Positions 9,501-17,381 of a DNA stretch of 17,381 bases are shown piece after piece. The notes under the pieces were generated by a model that saw only the letters and a program-made list of their open reading frames with translations, ran no database searches and was not told the origin of the DNA. The stretch spans positions 1 through 17,381 of the forward strand of contig JADGJH010000523.1 in NCBI GenBank assembly GCA_027596945.1. The letters run 5' to 3'. Source of the DNA: Physocladia obscura. Taxonomy: Eukaryota > Chytridiomycota > Chytridiomycetes > Chytridiales > Chytriomycetaceae. Each line of letters opens with the position of its first letter. The first letter of the stretch is position 1. The position numbers and the translations under genes were made by a program.

Positions 9501-9506
9501 TTTATT
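9501..9506 (-). terminator. Polyadenylation signal AATAAA of tom20
   Basis: AATAAA on the - strand lies about 18 nt beyond the tom20 stop codon. Confidence 0.45.
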
Positions 9507-9523
9507 ACTTATCACTTCACTAT

Positions 9524-10368
9524 TCAATCCAGAATCTCTTGGATCTGCGGATGTAGAGAATGAATGGTATTGTTGTTTTCATCCAAAGAATAAATACCTT
9601 TTCTTGGTCCTTTTTCGCGTTCTCGACGTCTGCGGCCATCATCTGCACGACCATGTCCAGAACTGGCGGAGGCACAGTTTCCTGGAATGCCATGAGGAGT
9701 TTGACGGGATCGGGGTAGACCTGAAGGGCCTTGAAGAGGCAGGTGGCGGCGGCCTTGAAGTGCGCAGGGCCTGATAAACAAGGTTAACGGGTAAAGGGCA
9801 ATGGTTAACGGCCAATGATGAATCGTCTCTTGCCTTGGTTCAGAAACTGCTCGCCCAATTGCAGCTGCCTAGTCAGGTAGCGCTGCTTTTCTTCTTCGGT
9901 GGTCGGCGGCGGCGCGTCGTCGTCGAGGCCCAGCGCCGCCATTGCAGCGCGCACCGCCGCGTCCTCTGCCTGCGCTGCCTTTGCCTGCTCTGCCAGTGCC
10001 ATTGATGCAGCCACCGCTCGGTTCGCTTCTAATGTCGAAATTGCATCAGTGCCGATCAGCCAATCACATTCATTGATCGATCGATCCACCATCTATTCTA
10101 CCATCTATCTAACTAATTTGTCCCGTTCCTTCGCGCATCCATTTGTTCGTGTATTCGAGTCCATCGAATGTCCTTCGAATGCCCCTTCCGTTCGTCAGTC
10201 ACCCAAACACCATAACGCACAATCAAAAAGAAGAAAAAAAAAGAAGTATAGGAACTCACTCAGCTTCCGTCGAAATGCCGGATCTCGTTGTCGGCGTTGG
10301 TCAAAGTATACTGCGTATCCCACAACTGCTGCACCGACTCCAAGAAGTACCTGTGCGGTGGTTACCAT
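9524..10368 (-). CDS. tom20: Mitochondrial import receptor subunit TOM20, four exons
   Basis: TOM20 sits in the mitochondrial outer membrane and recognises presequences of imported precursors for the TOM complex. Exons are 10368-10260, 10028-9834, 9770-9598 and 9544-9524; the joined frame gives 165 aa, close to the roughly 180 aa of yeast and Neurospora Tom20. Residues 1-36 hold a short membrane anchor (VLLGVGAAVVGYAVYF) followed by DQRRQRDPAFRRKL, a typical fungal Tom20 start. An Ala-rich linker follows, then the TPR-like receptor core: YLTRQLQLGEQFLNQG (about 87-102), AHFKAAATCLFKALQVYPDP (104-123) and ETVPPPVLDMV (132-142). Intron 1 is 231 nt (GTGAGT), intron 2 is 63 nt with a GC donor, intron 3 is 53 nt (GTATTT), and the last exon encodes only IQEILD. 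Exon 2 is strikingly GC-rich against its flanks. The gene is tandem with the downstream end of the OPT gene, 459 bp away. Confidence 0.92.
9771..9833 (-). other. GC-AG intron 2 of tom20 with repeated GGTTAACGG
   Basis: The donor reads AAG|GCAAGA, the typical context of GC-AG introns, and the acceptor TTTATCAG. Splicing here restores the conserved Tom20 core in frame (NQ-G-PAHF); the only GT inside the frame would add non-family residues. On the + strand the intron holds two copies of GGTTAACGG, 20 bp apart. Confidence 0.8.
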
Positions 10369-10827
10369 TATTTTCTTTCAAAAAGAAAAAAGAAAACTGA
10401 AAAGAAAAAACTGAATCATCTACTTGCAATTTAAAAAAAAATAATAATAATAAGAAAAATATTTGTCAATTTTATTTATTTGATACCACATTCATTTTTT
10501 GTTCTAGAAAAATGTCGTCAAATTCAATTTTCTAACAACCGAAGGTGCAAAATATATATATTTCTACACAATGTAAGCAAACACGGCCACAGAATAATTT
10601 TGTAATCGAAAATGCAGGCACGTATCCGATGAGAAACGTTGAGCAACTCACGGATAATTAAAATAAGAAATATTCCAACATGCCAGCAAGATTTGATTAG
10701 GGGGTGTCGGTAATTGATTTGAGGGTTACAGCCATTTAAAATCAAAACAATTGCATTCTTTATTTGCTTCTTTTTTCTTTTTTCGCTCTGTTTTTTCAAT
10801 CGCCCTATTTTTTCGATGAAGATTGTC
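10369..10827 (-). promoter_or_regulatory. Intergenic spacer: tom20 upstream region and OPT 3' UTR
   Basis: This is AT-rich DNA between two genes in the same direction. The tom20 side carries purine/pyrimidine-rich and (AAT)n tracts (10376-10457). The OPT side carries an AATAAA signal. I see no specific factor-binding site that I can support. Confidence 0.5.
10759..10764 (-). terminator. Polyadenylation signal AATAAA of the OPT gene
   Basis: AATAAA on the - strand lies about 65 nt beyond the TGA stop of the transporter, a normal fungal distance. Confidence 0.5.
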
Positions 10828-13391
10828 TCAAGCTTGAACACAAAGCACACCAGTCGATGTTGTGTTTTGGCCATTTTCAAGATAGTATTCACAGCCAAAG
10901 TCTAAATAGCCATAGTCTGGCCAACAATAGTAATCAATATCGGTTGCTGGGTTGAATACATTATGGTACGGGAAGGAAAGATTGTAAATTCCCAGGATAC
11001 TAATTATCAAAATAGTAATCGCCGACGAGGAATCAAATGCCGTTCCAACAACGTACATATACTTTTGGTACCACTCTCTGTGGTGGCCAAAAATATAGAC
11101 TTGACCTACATACGCAATTACAAACTGAGTGACAATAGTGACTTGGTACCCTCCTGCCCCATAAATTGAATATATCAATGGGAAGTTAATATAGTGCCAA
11201 TATTTGCTCTTGACAAGGAATTTGTTTCCCAACCAGGGAATAAGAGGAGAAATTGCTCCAACCAGAAAACACCATAGCATCTTTTCGTAAATGGAGCCGA
11301 CACCAAAAAATCGTTGTGGTCCAATAGCACCCCAAATACCTCCAGCATTATAGAAAGTCAAGTATCCAAGGTATTGCCATTGGTCGGTTCCCAGTAAGTT
11401 TCCAGCATTGTACATTAAGTAGTACGCAACAACAACAGAAACAATTGCATTAATAAAAGTTCCAATAAACTGGACTGAAACCATGGCATATGGCGCAATG
11501 TGAAGATATTGACCAAGTTTCAAGTCGGAAACAAGGTAAAGAGCTTGAATCAAATTGTTAGTACCCCATGACTTGAAGGCCATGACCGCAAGTGTTTGTC
11601 CAGGCAGCATCAAGCCAATCAAAAACTCTGTGAGAACATTAAGATACAACGGAAACCCGGCGACTGCTTGAATGATTCCCATTGGCAAAATGAAAATTGC
11701 GACCAGGAAAAGATTGAAGAAAATACCCCACCAAGGCATGTTAAAAGGTGTCCACACAGATACAGCAATAGCCAGAATAGTCGTGACTCCAAGAAAAGCA
11801 AGGTATACCCAGTCGAGACTATCAGGGTATGCTTCCATCAACTTTACATGGACATCCTGGGCATCAACTTCATCGCGGACTTGTCTGAAAGCGTTCAAGG
11901 TCTGACGGTAAATATCTTTGCCATACCAGATAGAAACGTGGGAAATCGCGGCAGTGATTGTGAGAAAAGAAGTTCCGTAAGTAACCGCAAAAAATGTAGT
12001 CAAGTGAATCGGGGCAACATCATTGTAAGCCGTCAAGTTTAAGTTGTAGTTGTCAGAGGCGTTGTAGAAAAACGACGGAACAACGCGCTTTCCCAAACCA
12101 TGTGTAGTCGAGTTGGGATTTCCGTTAAATAAGCGAACTGAGTTTAAAAGTGGATTGACACCGTCGTAAGTGATATCATTCTTCAATCCCCACTCTGTCA
12201 AAACATGCTTAATTTTTTGCATTTTGAAAAGTAGAGACAATTGTTACCATCGTTGGCCCACAAAACTGGAACAATAATCCACTGAATAAACGCAGTTCCG
12301 AAGAGATTAACACACGTAGCCCAAAATGGGTAGGTGACATACGTCGAAGCTGAAAAAAGTTTTGAAAGTGTCACTTTGAGTGATTGATTGAAAACTTACT
12401 GACGTATGCCCAATCAAAGGTTGTTGCCAAAACTCCAACTCCGATATTAGCTGAAGATGCAACAGCATTAAATGATGTCATGACTCCAGCCTTATTTGGG
12501 ACACCATTTGAATTAACTCCAACACCTGAAAACAAACATAATGTGGAAACTGATGTCAAAACCGGCATGAAATACTCCGGAATCCATGTGTACACAAACA
12601 TAATTGCAAACGCAATCCAAAAAGCAGTGAATCGAGATGTTTTGTAACGATTTCCTGAAATCTCTCCAGTCTCGACTTTATGAAAGGACGTCAATAATGC
12701 AAGAAGACCCAAGTTTCCAGGTCACCACATTGCCGTGGGTTTGACCAAAAAGCGACGAACCAGACCAGAAATTCCATAACCAAGGAATTGCGTTACGAGA
12801 CAAAAGGCAATCGAGTGGAAGATGGTAATTTCGGAATTGTTCATCATGGCAGGGAAAACTTGAGCAACAATATTGTCGCTGGATTTTTTTGAATACTATA
12901 AGCCAAAAAAAAAATACAGCGACTTACATTCCATATGGAATACCGGTTCCAGTTGAAGCAAAAACATAAATCAGTGCGTGTTCTTTGACGTTGAAAGGAC
13001 CCGGGTTGATAATGCTTCCTTTTGGAAGCAACGCCGCCCAAACCAAACCAATAGGATACGATAAAATCAATGCCACATTGGCCCCAATACCAAATGAGTT
13101 GGTGCGAAAAGACAACAGCGTATTGACAATCGACAGGAAAAAACACCAGAAAAATCCAATTGTAAATGCACGCACAGTAAATGTCGGTGTTGATGGATCA
13201 TCGGTCTGTGGAACAATGAAATCACTGCAAACAAACGTTACCAGAGAATCGGCCATTCCTGAGTAATAACAGCTTAATCAAAGTACTCACAGACGTTCCT
13301 TTACATTATTGATGTCTTGAACTTCTGTATCCTCCGAGAGCTCAAGGTCGCGTGCAACTGTGGCCTTCGTCTCCTTTTCTTCTACACTCAT
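10828..13391 (-). CDS. OPT-family oligopeptide transporter, five exons, with one in-frame TGA
   Basis: OPT proteins are proton-coupled plasma-membrane importers of small peptides and related compounds. Exons are 13391-13291, 13224-12928, 12878-12400, 12349-12248 and 12194-10828; introns are 49-66 nt with GTGAGT, GTAAGT, GTAAGT and GTAACA donors. The joined frame has 781 codons, normal for the family. Visible family signs are an acidic hydrophilic N-terminus, DDPSTPTFTVRAF (42-54), NPGPFNVKEH (107-116), many hydrophobic segments, SDLKLGQYLHIAP (about 549-561) and WYQKYMYVVGTAFD (about 701-714). Codon 185 (12724-12722) is TGA in the context AMW*PGNL, where the family has Trp; all else downstream is intact. 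If not an error, the product would stop at 184 aa, so the allele would be a fresh pseudogene unless readthrough occurs. The start ATG at 13391 is the only one upstream of the conserved region in frame. Specific substrate cannot be read from sequence. Confidence 0.9.
12722..12724 (-). other. In-frame TGA replacing a conserved Trp codon in the OPT gene
   Basis: Reading ATG TGG TGA CCT GGA AAC, the third codon differs from TGG by one base. The flanks, frame and all splice sites remain intact. Confidence 0.85.
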
Positions 13392-14827
13392 TTAATTTTA
13401 ATTTTAATTTTTTTGTCTCCCAGTTTTTATTGTCTTTTTTGGCTTGCTGGGCTTGCAAGTAATTTTCAATTGTGCTACTGGATTGAAATCACATCAAAAG
13501 AAACTGCCAGAGTATGTTTTTGTGTATTAGCTATACATTAATGGTCATACGTCCATGAAGCATCATGGCAGTAAAATGCGGCAATTATTTTGCATCGAAT
13601 ATTGCGCCACATTTCTGTAATTGAACTGAATAACGCAGAACATGATTATTCACATAACTCGCAGAAAAAAATAAGTAATGCCAAACAAGCTAAAGAGTAA
13701 ATATCGATGATTATAATAAAGTTGTGATTTTGCTGACCACTCAAATTTTTGATTCCAATAACAATTTTTGATAGAGGCGTCAATTTTTGATACTGAGATC
13801 AAAAAGATAGTGATGAATATGACGTAATTTCGCTTTGAAATGTGCAATGGACTATTTTTTAGATATCGATAGGATAAGAGTTTCAATTCATTTGTTTTCT
13901 CATACCTCATATTTTGAATTTTTGTTTTTTGATAAGCAATTTTAACTTTATTGAAAATCATTCAAAATACGAAAATCAATTTCAAGAAAAACCCTCTCAT
14001 ATCACAGCAAAAAAATCTTCAGTACAAATTCAAATACAAAACTCGAACAAATATTATTCAAAAAGGAAAACTGTAATTAAAATAGCAATGATTCTTCAAG
14101 ATATTTTCAAATGCAAATAACATATTCTGGGCATCAAATAATCTAGTATAAGTGGCTGTGGTAGCAACAGCAATAATTTGTTGTCATGTATCCTAATAAT
14201 AACAGCAGAAGTAGTAATTGTAGTTGTAGTTTTTGTAGTCAGTTTCGTGTGTCGCAGGACGTAGGAAGAATGAATTTAGGAGACCGCTAAGATGACAACA
14301 AAGACAGTAAAAGAGAGTACAACAAGGAAGCCGAGTAAAGTGGTGGTAATGCAGTTTGGTACTTCATTTTTATGTGATAATTTGTTAAACTCTGTGAAGA
14401 AGATACAGTGAAAGAAATGAATAAAAATTAGAGATCTAAGAGGCGCAACTGGCTCGTGATATTTGAAGAACGAGTCATTTCCACAGGTGTGTGTGCTTGA
14501 AGTGTGGCCAGCAAGGCGGAAAGTAATAACAATAGCTCACCGCAGCAACAATAAAATAAATATAAAAATATAAAAATAAAAGCTATAAAAATTGCCATAT
14601 TTTTTTTTGTCTGTAAAAAAAAGAGTTTGTAAAAGCTCATTTTGTAACAAAAGTCAAGCAGTTGCTTCATAAGTAATAGAAATTGTAGTTTTTGAAAATT
14701 TCAGACTATTGTTCAGTTGTATAGAACGTCCATAACACATCCCTTTTTATAATAAAGTAAAGAAAAGTAATAATGAATAATGATGAGTAAAATTAAAGTT
14801 GAGGGCTTTTAAATAACATTCTAGTAA
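13392..14827. other. AT-rich intergenic region upstream of the OPT gene
   Basis: No gene is recognised on either strand. The first few hundred bases should contain the OPT promoter; a T-rich run lies just 5' of its ATG. Two ATATCGAT sites lie near 13697 and 13862. Low-complexity tracts occur at 14217-14240 (GTAGTT-like repeats) and 14551-14585 (A/T microsatellite). Short open frames here lack domains. Confidence 0.5.
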
Positions 14828-14913
14828 TTTCCATAGTCTCCTAACTTTGCAAAAATTTTACAAAAATGTCAACCCATGTCAATAATGATAGCATATGAAA
14901 TTCCCTATGGAAA
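14828..14913. repeat. 9-bp inverted repeat TTTCCATAG / CTATGGAAA
   Basis: TTTCCATAG at 14828-14836 and its exact reverse complement at 14905-14913 enclose 68 bp. They could be ends of a very small element, but no target-site duplication is evident. Confidence 0.3.
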
Positions 14914-15608
14914 AGACAGCTTCACAGAACCCAAACAAACAAACTTCAATGTTTCTTCCACCTATCAGTGATTAGCAGAGTTGAGTGATTTTTAGAGATT
15001 TTTTGGAGAAAGAAATGACTGAATGGGATCCAGATTTCTGAGGTAATACTCTGAATCAATGTCAAAAAATGCTCCAGTTTTTACCCTTCAAAATCTAAAT
15101 AACTTCAAATGTGTCCTTCAATTAAATTAGAATGAAAAAAAGAAACCTGTGTTTATTGTGCAAAAATCAAGAGATGGGTGATATAAATATTCATTTTTAA
15201 TTCATAAAAAAAAAAACAACAAACAATTTGGTAAAAAAAAAACCTAGATCTGTTTTGGACAAAAGTTCTACCGTTCAGTTTGGTGTACACAGATTTTTTG
15301 ATAAAAAACTTGGTGATTTGGATTTGACAGTGTTGATGAAGATTTCTTAGATTCAACAGCTGGTTATTAAGCCCCATTTTTCGAAATTTTCATAGCACAA
15401 ATCAGATTGCAAAAACTCCTGGAGTTGACATTAATTGTCTACCAAATTTGGCTCCATTTGGCCACTTGAATTACTGCATTTTAAGATCAAAATCCATATC
15501 TAGTTCAACATGTGCCACAACAGTGCCACCTGCTAAAGTTCAAGGTCTTCAACAGTTTCAACAGTGATCATCATCTTGCTCCACTATTTTCAATCTTTCT
15601 TTATGCTT
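14914..15608. other. AT-rich stretch without recognisable gene
   Basis: No domain-bearing frame or RNA gene is seen. It adjoins the IS630/Tc1-type remnant and may include its eroded C-terminal flank. Confidence 0.4.
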
Positions 15609-15860
15609 TCATAAGTATGACTTTATCATTGCAAAACATTGCTCAGTTTGCTCAGCTTTTGTTTTGATTTGAAAATGAACCATAATCCAAACAGATCTGA
15701 CTGGGTTCATGTCAGGAGAATAGCAAGGAATCAACAACTCCAATTGCTTAAGATGTTTTTCTAATGTGTGGATCTTTGTGCATTGAGCAATTATCCAAAA
15801 CCAAAATGCTATGTGGTTGTGGAAATGCATTCATCAGAAACTGGTTTTTAACATAACAAT
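15609..15860 (-). pseudogene. IS630/Tc1-type (DDE_3) transposase C-terminal remnant
   Basis: On the - strand, MNAFPQPHSILVLDNCSMHK matches the block that holds the second catalytic Asp (LDN..iH). After a single frameshift and an intervening HLKQLELLIP, the frame continues with CYSPDMNPVRSVW, the usual YSPDlNPIE.vW block. The expected Glu after Asn-Pro-Ile is Arg here (NPVR), so the third catalytic residue is lost. N-terminal and first-Asp regions were not recognised upstream. It differs clearly from the Tc1-like remnant at 3.4-4.3 kb. Confidence 0.7.
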
Positions 15861-15867
15861 AGAGAGA

Positions 15868-15894
15868 TTTTGCAAACAAAAATTGTTTGCAAAA
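15868..15894. repeat. Perfect 12-bp hairpin with 3-nt loop
   Basis: TTTTGCAAACAA (15868-15879) is followed by AAA and its exact reverse complement TTGTTTGCAAAA (15883-15894). It lies just upstream of the IS630/Tc1-type remnant on its coding strand. Confidence 0.8.
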
Positions 15895-16510
15895 ATTTAC
15901 TGTGAGATGATTTGAAATTCCTCACTGACAAAAGTTGTGAAACAAATTCTCCGTGAGAAATTGTCACAAGGAAAACTTTGAAATTCAACAACAGCTCAAG
16001 AAAGAACTTGGATATCACCTGAAATGTCAAGCAGCAGTGCTCCAATTGACTATACAACTGATGCAGATGATTAAATATTGGTATTTGTGTCTTCATCTCT
16101 TCTTTATGATATTTCATCTTTATTATTTTGCTTACCTCATCTTTACTTATCTATTTCTTATATTTGATCTCATATCTTATTTTTCTCTTTTTACCTCCTA
16201 TGATGGACTTTGGGTTTTTGGGAAGTCCTGGCTTCTGATATCAGGAAGATCTTTTATCTCCTATCTGGAAAAATTAGGGTTATGGAGATCGGAATTGGAA
16301 GCCAAGAATTGCACCATAGATAGGACAACAAAAGGATATATAAAGGGCAGGGAATCTGGAATTTCTTTTCTTTAGTTTTGTTGTTATTATCTTGTGTTTG
16401 CACTGTCTTGTTGACAGTATTGCTCTCAAATATATTAGGATCTATTTGAGCTACTTTAACAACAGATTCATCTAAAATGTTCAAACGTAAGCCAGCATTT
16501 TGCTTCAAGT
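15895..16510. other. Stretch without recognisable gene
   Basis: A 140-codon + frame (15953-16375) is largely hydrophobic and T-rich with no known domain. The region may hold the lost N-terminus of either neighbouring remnant. Confidence 0.35.
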
Positions 16511-17330
16511 ATGCATGACATCCATTTACTGAAGGAAATCATCATAACGCAACCATTTAATATACCATATGGCCAGGCGAAAGCCTGATGGGATGAAGTT
16601 TCTGTACATTTACACACTATATTTGGGGAAGAACTGTCTCTGATGCAAACTGTTGCAGACAATTCAATGACCTGATGTCTTTCTTTCTTTAAGAACAAAA
16701 CTTTGGAAAGTCTTTGTGCATCTGGAACTGAAGGAGAATATGGTGAAAAAGAGCAACTACTACAAAACATTGCTGATTTGGTACAGTAAAACTGTTTTCT
16801 ATTTTTATTGTGCATAGTAACAATAAATAGAGCAATGAAGTTTTGAATGAAAAGCAACAGCAAAAGGATGCAAAGGTCAATGACCAAACCATACATGAAT
16901 CAAATGCTGAACTAATTCAAAAACTGGCTCTTCAAGGTGCTGAAAAATGGAAGTCAAAGAACACAATTACGAAACACAATCAAACCACTGATTCTGATTC
17001 TGATACCCATCAAACACTACACAAAAGAAGCAAAAAAAGTCCAGCAAAAAGTGAAACATCTAATGTGACTTCTTCAACTTCAGCAATGGCAACTATCATT
17101 GATTTGAAGAATAGATGGAAAAACAACACAAACAAGAACTGGATTTCAAGGAACTAAAGCTGGAATTTGAGAAAGAGAAGTTTTTGTTGGAGAAACAAAA
17201 GCAGGTGCTGCAGATGGAAAAAAATAAGAGTGTTGGATCCTGTGCCTGCAGATGCTGTTCAAATTGTTTACATGGGGCTTGTGATAATTTTAGTAAAAAC
17301 TTGATTATTATTCCAAAAATAGAACACTAA
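16511..17330 (+). pseudogene. Myb/SANT-like DNA-binding protein with coiled-coil tail, broken
   Basis: From ATG 16511 the frame reads HDIHLLKEIIITQPFN, then WDEVSVHLHTIFGEELSL. A shifted frame follows with CRQFNDLMSFF, and the first frame returns with KNKTLESLCASGTEGEYGEK and EQLLQNIADLVQ. The order 'LL..v....Pf - W.eva..l - R.....L...fK - sGte.e..e...LL..i' is that of Myb/SANT-like proteins common in transposon-rich fungi, including second ORFs of PIF/Harbinger elements. After 16843 a Lys/Ser-rich region (HKRSKKSPAKSE) leads, through another frameshift near 17110, to a coiled coil (KELKLEFEKEKFLLEKQKQV) and a Cys-rich end (CACRCCSNC) before the stop at 17330. TGA at 16586-16588 and the frameshifts mark it as decayed, unless unrecognised introns join the pieces. 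AATAAA follows at about 17330. Confidence 0.5.
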
Positions 17331-17381
17331 ATAAAACCCCATTCTTGTGCCTCATGTAAACTATTCTATATTAATTTAATT

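Noticed and set aside
9899..10414. + strand frame of 171 codons over tom20
   Set aside because: It is a shadow of the GC-rich Ala-rich tom20 exon and crosses its introns.
12722..12722. RIP (CpA-targeted) as the cause of the OPT nonsense change
   Set aside because: The changed base on the opposite strand is a C followed by C, not by A, and the gene shows no other transition damage.
12722..12724. UGA read as tryptophan (altered nuclear code)
   Set aside because: The other Trp codons of the gene are TGG, and tom20 and the OPT gene end naturally at TGA, so reassignment is not supported.
12680..12727. A short intron removing the TGA in the OPT gene
   Set aside because: The nearest usable AG would delete the conserved PGNLGLLALLTSFHK segment, and the candidate donors are poor.
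15953..16375. 140-codon + frame as a membrane protein
   Set aside because: The hydrophobicity comes from T-rich sequence; there is no domain or splice-site support, and its start lies next to transposon debris.

Overview
The window is nuclear DNA of a fungus. Its clear genes have short introns of about 50-80 nt with GTAAGT/GTATGT-type donors. Two of them are fungal-type: a TOM20 mitochondrial import receptor and an OPT-family oligopeptide transporter. The AT-rich intergenic DNA, several families of decayed DNA transposons and a fragment resembling a Crinkler (CRN) effector suggest an early-diverging fungus (chytrid or Mucoromycota type). That placement is inference; I cannot name the species.

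Layout. (1) 147-1008, + strand: a two-exon gene whose terminal motifs resemble R3HCC1L-like proteins. (2) 1.0-7.7 kb: a transposon graveyard with an unrecognised 318-codon frame broken only by TAG/TAA, a Tc1/mariner-like transposase (-), a CRN-like internal exon (+), a hAT transposase (-), a PIF/Harbinger transposase fragment (-) and the N-terminal part of a second hAT (+). (3) 8.0-13.4 kb: a cellular gene island with all genes on the - strand, holding a small unrecognised Ser/Lys-rich gene with a predicted 24-nt exon, tom20 (four exons, one GC-AG intron) and a five-exon OPT transporter with one in-frame TGA in place of a conserved Trp. (4) 13.4-15.6 kb: AT-rich intergenic DNA without a recognisable gene. 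(5) 15.6-17.4 kb: more transposon debris, namely an IS630/Tc1-type transposase end (-) and a Myb/SANT-like plus coiled-coil gene (+), both with frame breaks.

The cellular genes do not form a pathway: one product acts in mitochondrial protein import, one in peptide uptake, and one is probably RNA-associated. The points most worth a second look are the nonsense codon in an otherwise intact transporter, the orphan CRN-like exon with both splice sites between transposon remnants, and the long frame broken only by TAR codons.
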